Source of the DNA: Fretibacterium fastidiosum
GTDB taxonomy: Bacteria > Synergistota > Synergistia > Synergistales > Aminobacteriaceae
DNA: 64,000 nt
Reading direction: 5' to 3'
NCBI RefSeq assembly: GCF_964642095.1
Contig: NZ_OZ209244.1
Span: 1,984,001-2,048,000 of the forward strand
In this document: positions 60,587-64,000 of the stretch, piece after piece
Position numbering within the stretch: the first letter of the stretch is position 1
How the letters are laid out: each line of letters opens with the position of its first letter
Translations under genes and position numbers: made by a program
The notes under the pieces: model-generated
Told to the model about the DNA's origin: nothing
The model's input: the letters and a program-made list of their open reading frames with translations, nothing else
Databases searched by the model: none

Positions 60587-61135
60587 TTAGGATGGACGGT
60601 TTGCCGAGATGAGCTGTCGCTTCGAGGCAAGTTCCTCGTTGAGGACGACGACGGAAGTCGGCGCAAAGCGCCAGATTCTGACGAGGGGGCGAAGGGACTG
60701 TCGTAGAGCATCCTGTATCGGCGGCAGCCAGCCTTTTGGATGACCGTTGATTACAAGCACAAAACGCACGTCGAACTGAGATAAATCGAGCAATTCAAAG
60801 GGGCCTGGTAATTCTGCTCCAGCCTGTCGATGTCGCCCAAGGAGGGAGGCCAGGGTCAGGGAGAGGGCATCGATCCATTTTTCCCGGACTTCCGCGATGA
60901 ATTGACTGAAGTCAGGCTCGCTTTTTGGTCGGGGAGAACTCGACTTGGCCTCCACCACCCAAAGCATGGCGGGCCTGTTGCTGTCGGCGCGCAGCAACAG
61001 AAATTCCGCCATTTTTACCCCTTGCCGAATGTCTTTGTAGAGGGCACTTTTCTCAATGTGAAAACAGCGTTCGGAGGGGTAGGGGCCGAACGTCATCCCG
61101 GACTCGTCGATGGTAATGGTCTCAATAGAGGTCAT
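60587..61135 (-). CDS. Small protein with a PD-(D/E)xK-like motif, partner of the AAA ATPase
   Basis: The product has 182 residues and starts four bases inside the ATPase gene (ATGA overlap). It has no signal peptide or membrane segment. A nuclease-like pattern can be read: Glu44 in VKMAEFLLLR, then Glu62-Ala-Lys64 in LWVVEAKSSSP at the end of a hydrophobic strand, followed by charged helices (DFSQFIAEVREKWIDAL). This spacing fits a PD-(D/E)xK fold, but the assignment is an inference. The C-terminal half (FDVRFVLVINGHPKGWLPP) is unassigned. It is probably the effector of a two-gene system with the ATPase. Confidence 0.6.
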   Translation of the reverse strand: MTSIETITIDESGMTFGPYPSERCFHIEKSALYKDIRQGVKMAEFLLLRADSNRPAMLWVVEAKSSSPRPKSEPDFSQFIAEVREKWIDALSLTLASLLGRHRQAGAELPGPFELLDLSQFDVRFVLVINGHPKGWLPPIQDALRQSLRPLVRIWRFAPTSVVVLNEELASKRQLISANRPS

Positions 61136-62148
61136 CGGAGCGCCATGTCCACTTCTTTTTCGTAAAGCCGGATCGATTCGTCGATGATCGCATTGTCCGG
61201 CATCCCGCTCCTGAGGTCGTCCGCTGTCCAGTGTCCATCCTCAGCCTGTGCCGAAAGCACGGGGATGGACAGTTTCCGTTCCTGAGCGATCAGGAAGAGC
61301 TTCTTGATGACGAAATAGGAATGGCTGGCCATAAAGAACTGGATTCCACGGCTCGCCAACGTCGCCACGATATCGAGGAGTGCGGAGATCGCCGAGGGAT
61401 GCAAGGCGGACTCCGGCTCGTCGAAAAAGACGATGGCGCTAAGATCGAGATAACGATTGCCAAGCAACGTATCGAGAATGGCAATTTTCTTGACCCCTTC
61501 CGCCGTCACTCCGATGGGAAACTTTTGGCTGCCTTTTCTGAACTGCCAGCGTCCTGAGGCCTCGTCGTACTCGATGCGACCGCCCAGGATGTCCTCCAGG
61601 CTCTGGCGTGAGGCGGCGAATTCGGTATAATTTTTGCCCTTTTGGGTGGACTGGCGCAGCGCCCTGGCGAGGTCCAGATAGGTGTCGTCAAAACCGAACA
61701 CCTTGTCCTGTTCGCGGGACTTCAAGATGATCTGCTGCAGGGATAGAATTTCCTTTGCCGGAAGGAAGATGGAGTTGCTCGACCTTGGAGGGATTCCATT
61801 TTCCAGCGAGGTAATCTGTTTGGTCGTGTCCCTGCCGAAGCTGTAGGAGAAATCCTCGTCGTTGAAGCGAACGACACAGGACAAGGAGGCGGCACCCTTT
61901 GTCACCAGATCGCCGATCCTGTCCAGCTGAAAGGTCCAATAGAGCTTATCCGCAAGGATCTCCGCCTCCGTCCTCCGGTCGTCGCCACGTTTGTATTCTT
62001 CGATCGTCCGCATGGCACTGTACAGGACTTTCAGGAGAAAGGTCTTTCCCGAGCCGTTGCCCCCGACCACCAGATTGATGGGGCCAAGTCCCGTCCATTC
62101 CAGGTGGGAAATCGGGCCAAAATTGTCGAGTGTGATGCCGTTTATCAT
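61132..62148 (-). CDS. ABC/SMC-type AAA ATPase (AAA_21-like) of a two-gene system
   Basis: The ATG at 62148 behind ACGGAGG gives 338 residues, beginning MINGITLDNFGPISHLEW. The Walker A motif is GGNGSGKT (29-36), the Walker B IVFFDEPESALHP (239-251) and the switch histidine MASHS (273-277). SNSIFLPAKEILSLQQ (125-140) and VTAEGVKKIAILDTLL (214-229) are typical of the AAA_15/AAA_21 ATPases found in OLD, Septu, PARIS and other defence systems. No TOPRIM domain is present. The next gene overlaps by four bases, so the two proteins are likely made in stoichiometric amounts. Confidence 0.85.
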   Translation of the reverse strand: MINGITLDNFGPISHLEWTGLGPINLVVGGNGSGKTFLLKVLYSAMRTIEEYKRGDDRRTEAEILADKLYWTFQLDRIGDLVTKGAASLSCVVRFNDEDFSYSFGRDTTKQITSLENGIPPRSSNSIFLPAKEILSLQQIILKSREQDKVFGFDDTYLDLARALRQSTQKGKNYTEFAASRQSLEDILGGRIEYDEASGRWQFRKGSQKFPIGVTAEGVKKIAILDTLLGNRYLDLSAIVFFDEPESALHPSAISALLDIVATLASRGIQFFMASHSYFVIKKLFLIAQERKLSIPVLSAQAEDGHWTADDLRSGMPDNAIIDESIRLYEKEVDMALR

Positions 62149-62283
62149 AAAATAAAGCGCCTCCGTTGGGGTGTGTCCAAGGCGGTCGTTGCCCTGCACG
62201 AGTGGCCTTTCGCCCCTGTTCTTATCTCAATTTAAAGAACGAACTGAGATTAGCTCTCCTAAATAAATAATAGCATAGTATTG

Positions 62284-62332
62284 ATACCAAATCGCGTCTA
62301 ATGTGGACTGTCTCCCCTGAAAGGGGAGGTGC
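62284..62332. mobile_element. Lone left end of the MITE-like element (copy C)
   Basis: ATACCAAATCGCGTCTAA at 62284 and the adjoining TGTGGA and CTCCCCTGAAAGGGGAGGTG module match copies A and B. Similarity stops near 62332, and no right end is found. It lies between the AAA ATPase operon and the next gene. Confidence 0.8.
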
Positions 62333-62512
62333 CGCCAAGGGCGTCGGATGGTTGTGTTTCAAGGACACTCGTTCTTTGTACGTTTCATAATATAATAGGT
62401 ACGCACCAATATCGGGGAAGGAGGGAAGTGAGGGGAGCGGAGAGCGGACCGTTTTGCAGGCGTCCCGCTTTCCCGTGAGGATTTTGCGCTCTCCCGCTCA
62501 CGTCGTGTCCTT
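62333..62512 (+). promoter_or_regulatory. Upstream region of the DHH-CBS-nucleotidyltransferase gene
   Basis: No gene is seen. TATAAT at 62391-62396 in an AT-rich island is a plausible -10 box, without a good -35. A purine-rich leader follows. Confidence 0.4.
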
Positions 62513-64000
62513 ATGTATCTGATAACGAGCCACCTCAACACGGACTTTGATTCGCTGGCCAGCATGATCGCCATCCAGAAGCTGTATCCCGACGCCGTGA
62601 TCTGTCCGCCCGGCGCGATCGGCCGCAAGGTGAAGGACTTCCTGAACCACTACGGGCATCAGTGGAACCTGCTGAAGCCCAAGAAGGTCCCGCAGGACCA
62701 GGTGACGCTTATGGTCGTGGTGGATACGCGGGCGCGAAGCCGCATCGGGCCCTTCGCGGCCCTTGCGGGGCGCCAGGACGTCACCGTCCACGTGTACGAC
62801 CATCACCCGCCGACGATGGACGACATCCCGGCGGAGAAGATGTGCTATGCCCCGATCGGGGCCACGGTAACGATGATCGTGGAACAGCTCGTCAAGGAGC
62901 GCAAGAGCATCTCGCCGGAGGAGGCGACGCTCTTTGCCCTGGGCATCTACGACGACACGGGCGCGTTGACCTACGAGTCCACGACGGAGCGCGACATCCT
63001 GGTCGTCGGCCGCCTGCGCGAGATGGGGGCCGACCTGTCCCGGACCCTGTCCCGCGCGGAGGTCTCCATGTCCGCGGCCGACCTCCACCTGCTGGATACG
63101 TTGGCCGAGAACGCCAGAGAGAGCTACATCAACGGGGCCAAGGTGCTGCTGACCTGGGCCAGGACGGAGGAGTACGTGGAGGGGCTCTCGCTCTTCGTGC
63201 ACCGCCTGCGCGACTACTACGACTCTCACGTCACCGTCTGCGTGGTGTGCAACGGGGGAAAGAAGGACAACGTCATCGTCAGGAGCTCTCCGGACGTCCT
63301 GAACGTCAAGGACTTCCTCACGCCCTACGGCGGGAGCGGTCACCTCCAGGCGGGCTCTGCGACGGTGCTGGACCGAGACCCCCAGGAGCTCCTGGCGGAG
63401 ATCGAGTCGAAGCTCCCTGCGCACATCCCGCAGCTGGTGGACGTGGGGAGCGTCATGACGTCTCCGGTGCTCGCCGTGTCGCCGGACGCCCGCGTCGATG
63501 AGGCGTACCGAACGATGCTGCGCTTCGGGCATCAAGCGCTGCCCGTGGCCAACGCGGACGGCGAGGTGCTGGGCATCATGACCCGCAAGGACCTGGACAA
63601 GGCGCACATGCACGGCCTGGACCGCGCGCAGATTCGAGACTTCATGACGGAGGGCGTCATCGGCATCACCTCCAGGGCCTCGCTGGATGAGGCGCACCGC
63701 CTCATGGCGACCTACAGCTTCGAGCGCCTGCCCGTCATGGAGGGCGGCAAGCTCATCGGCATCTTGACGAGGGCGGACCTCCTGCGCGCTCTCTACCGCT
63801 CCTTCCAGCCGGCGGCGGACCGCAGCGCGGGGAGCGGCTTCATGTGGATGGAGAGCGTGTCCGGGCTGATGGAGGCCTCCTTCGGCCCAACGGTGCTGAA
63901 CCTCCTGCGCCGCATCGGCGCGAGGGCGGAGTCCCTGGGAATGAGGGCGTACCTGGTCGGTGGGACGGTTCGCGACATCCTGCTGGGCGTGCCGAACGTC
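62513..64000 (+). CDS. DHH-CBS-CBS-tRNA nucleotidyltransferase/poly(A) polymerase-like fusion (runs off the window)
   Basis: The frame is open for 496 codons from the ATG at 62513 to the right edge. The N-terminal ~300 residues are a DHH phosphoesterase (HLNTDFDSLASM, VVVDTRA, VYDHHPPT, GIYDDTGALTYESTT, and the DHHA1 motif GGSGHLQAGSATV). Two CBS domains follow (DVGSVMTSPVLAVSPDARV and IRDFMTEGVIGITS). A nucleotidyltransferase start AYLVGGTVRDILLG closes the visible part. Proteins with this order are known as A-adding/CCA-adding enzymes or NrnA-like fusions; they link RNA 3'-end turnover to nucleotide sensing by CBS. Confidence 0.9.
   Translation, partial: MYLITSHLNTDFDSLASMIAIQKLYPDAVICPPGAIGRKVKDFLNHYGHQWNLLKPKKVPQDQVTLMVVVDTRARSRIGPFAALAGRQDVTVHVYDHHPPTMDDIPAEKMCYAPIGATVTMIVEQLVKERKSISPEEATLFALGIYDDTGALTYESTTERDILVVGRLREMGADLSRTLSRAEVSMSAADLHLLDTLAENARESYINGAKVLLTWARTEEYVEGLSLFVHRLRDYYDSHVTVCVVCNGGKKDNVIVRSSPDVLNVKDFLTPYGGSGHLQAGSATVLDRDPQELLAEIESKLPAHIPQLVDVGSVMTSPVLAVSPDARVDEAYRTMLRFGHQALPVANADGEVLGIMTRKDLDKAHMHGLDRAQIRDFMTEGVIGITSRASLDEAHRLMATYSFERLPVMEGGKLIGILTRADLLRALYRSFQPAADRSAGSGFMWMESVSGLMEASFGPTVLNLLRRIGARAESLGMRAYLVGGTVRDILLGVPNV

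Overview
The window looks like chromosome of a GC-rich, amino-acid-fermenting anaerobe of the phylum Synergistota (the oral genus Fretibacterium would fit). The best single clue is a secreted leucine-rich-repeat protein (19000-21063) that ends in a Gly-Gly-Gly-Cys motif, a hydrophobic helix and an Arg cluster, the layout of the Synergist-CTERM sorting tail. Other clues agree: a pyrophosphate-type phosphofructokinase, a TRAP transporter beside N-acyl-amino-acid hydrolases and PLP enzymes, a FapR-controlled fatty-acid operon with FabK, and GroES/GroEL under a CIRCE element. The phylum is an inference from these features; no 16S gene is present.

Layout. 1-924: start of a nitroreductase and an AT-rich VOC/glyoxalase gene of foreign composition. 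1178-8165: fatty-acid/phospholipid operon fapR-plsX-fabK-fabD-fabG-acpP-fabF-rnc, with a near-consensus promoter and a FapR operator just downstream of it. 8162-11524: a TroA-like exported protein, ogt, an LspA-like protein and a MATE exporter. 11616-16974: a PseC-like aminotransferase, tRNA-Pro(GGG), transketolase, queH and a DUF3999-like protein. 17063-18940: an Rpn-type nuclease gene bracketed by arrays of GC-rich hairpin repeats. 19000-25338: the LRR surface protein, spermidine synthase, small exported proteins and PPi-phosphofructokinase. 25347-32064: an accessory stretch bounded by two copies of a MITE-like element with matching terminal inverted repeats. It holds a probable metal-stress module (ZraP/CpxP-like protein, EamA permease, response regulator, kinase with a His-rich sensor loop), a MerR regulator, an exported half flavin reductase and an SF0329-like gene. 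32104-34195: a flavin reductase, a frameshifted hydrolase remnant, a long perfect palindrome and a GntR regulator. 34199-43027: a TRAP transporter (DctP-Q-M), N-acyl-D-amino-acid deacylase, M20 hydrolase and two fold-type-II PLP enzymes, preceded by a promoter and a perfect 16-bp palindrome that is a likely GntR operator.

43174-45157 is groEL/groES. 45360-55245 is a long minus-strand run: an AhpD-like protein, tsaD, murJ, a 3-methyladenine glycosylase, coaD, rsmD, trmB, phosphomannomutase, a class V aminotransferase and small unknowns. 55459-60497 (plus strand) holds an ABC-F ATPase, a HypA-like protein, a UvrD/PcrA helicase and coaE. 60587-62148 (minus) is a translationally coupled AAA ATPase plus a small protein with a PD-(D/E)xK-like motif, next to a lone end of the MITE-like element; this is the best candidate for an undescribed (possibly defence) system. 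The window ends inside a DHH-CBS-nucleotidyltransferase fusion.

Coding is dense. Many neighbours overlap by 1-4 bases, and starts other than ATG are common (GTG, TTG and, less usually, CTG and apparently ATC).
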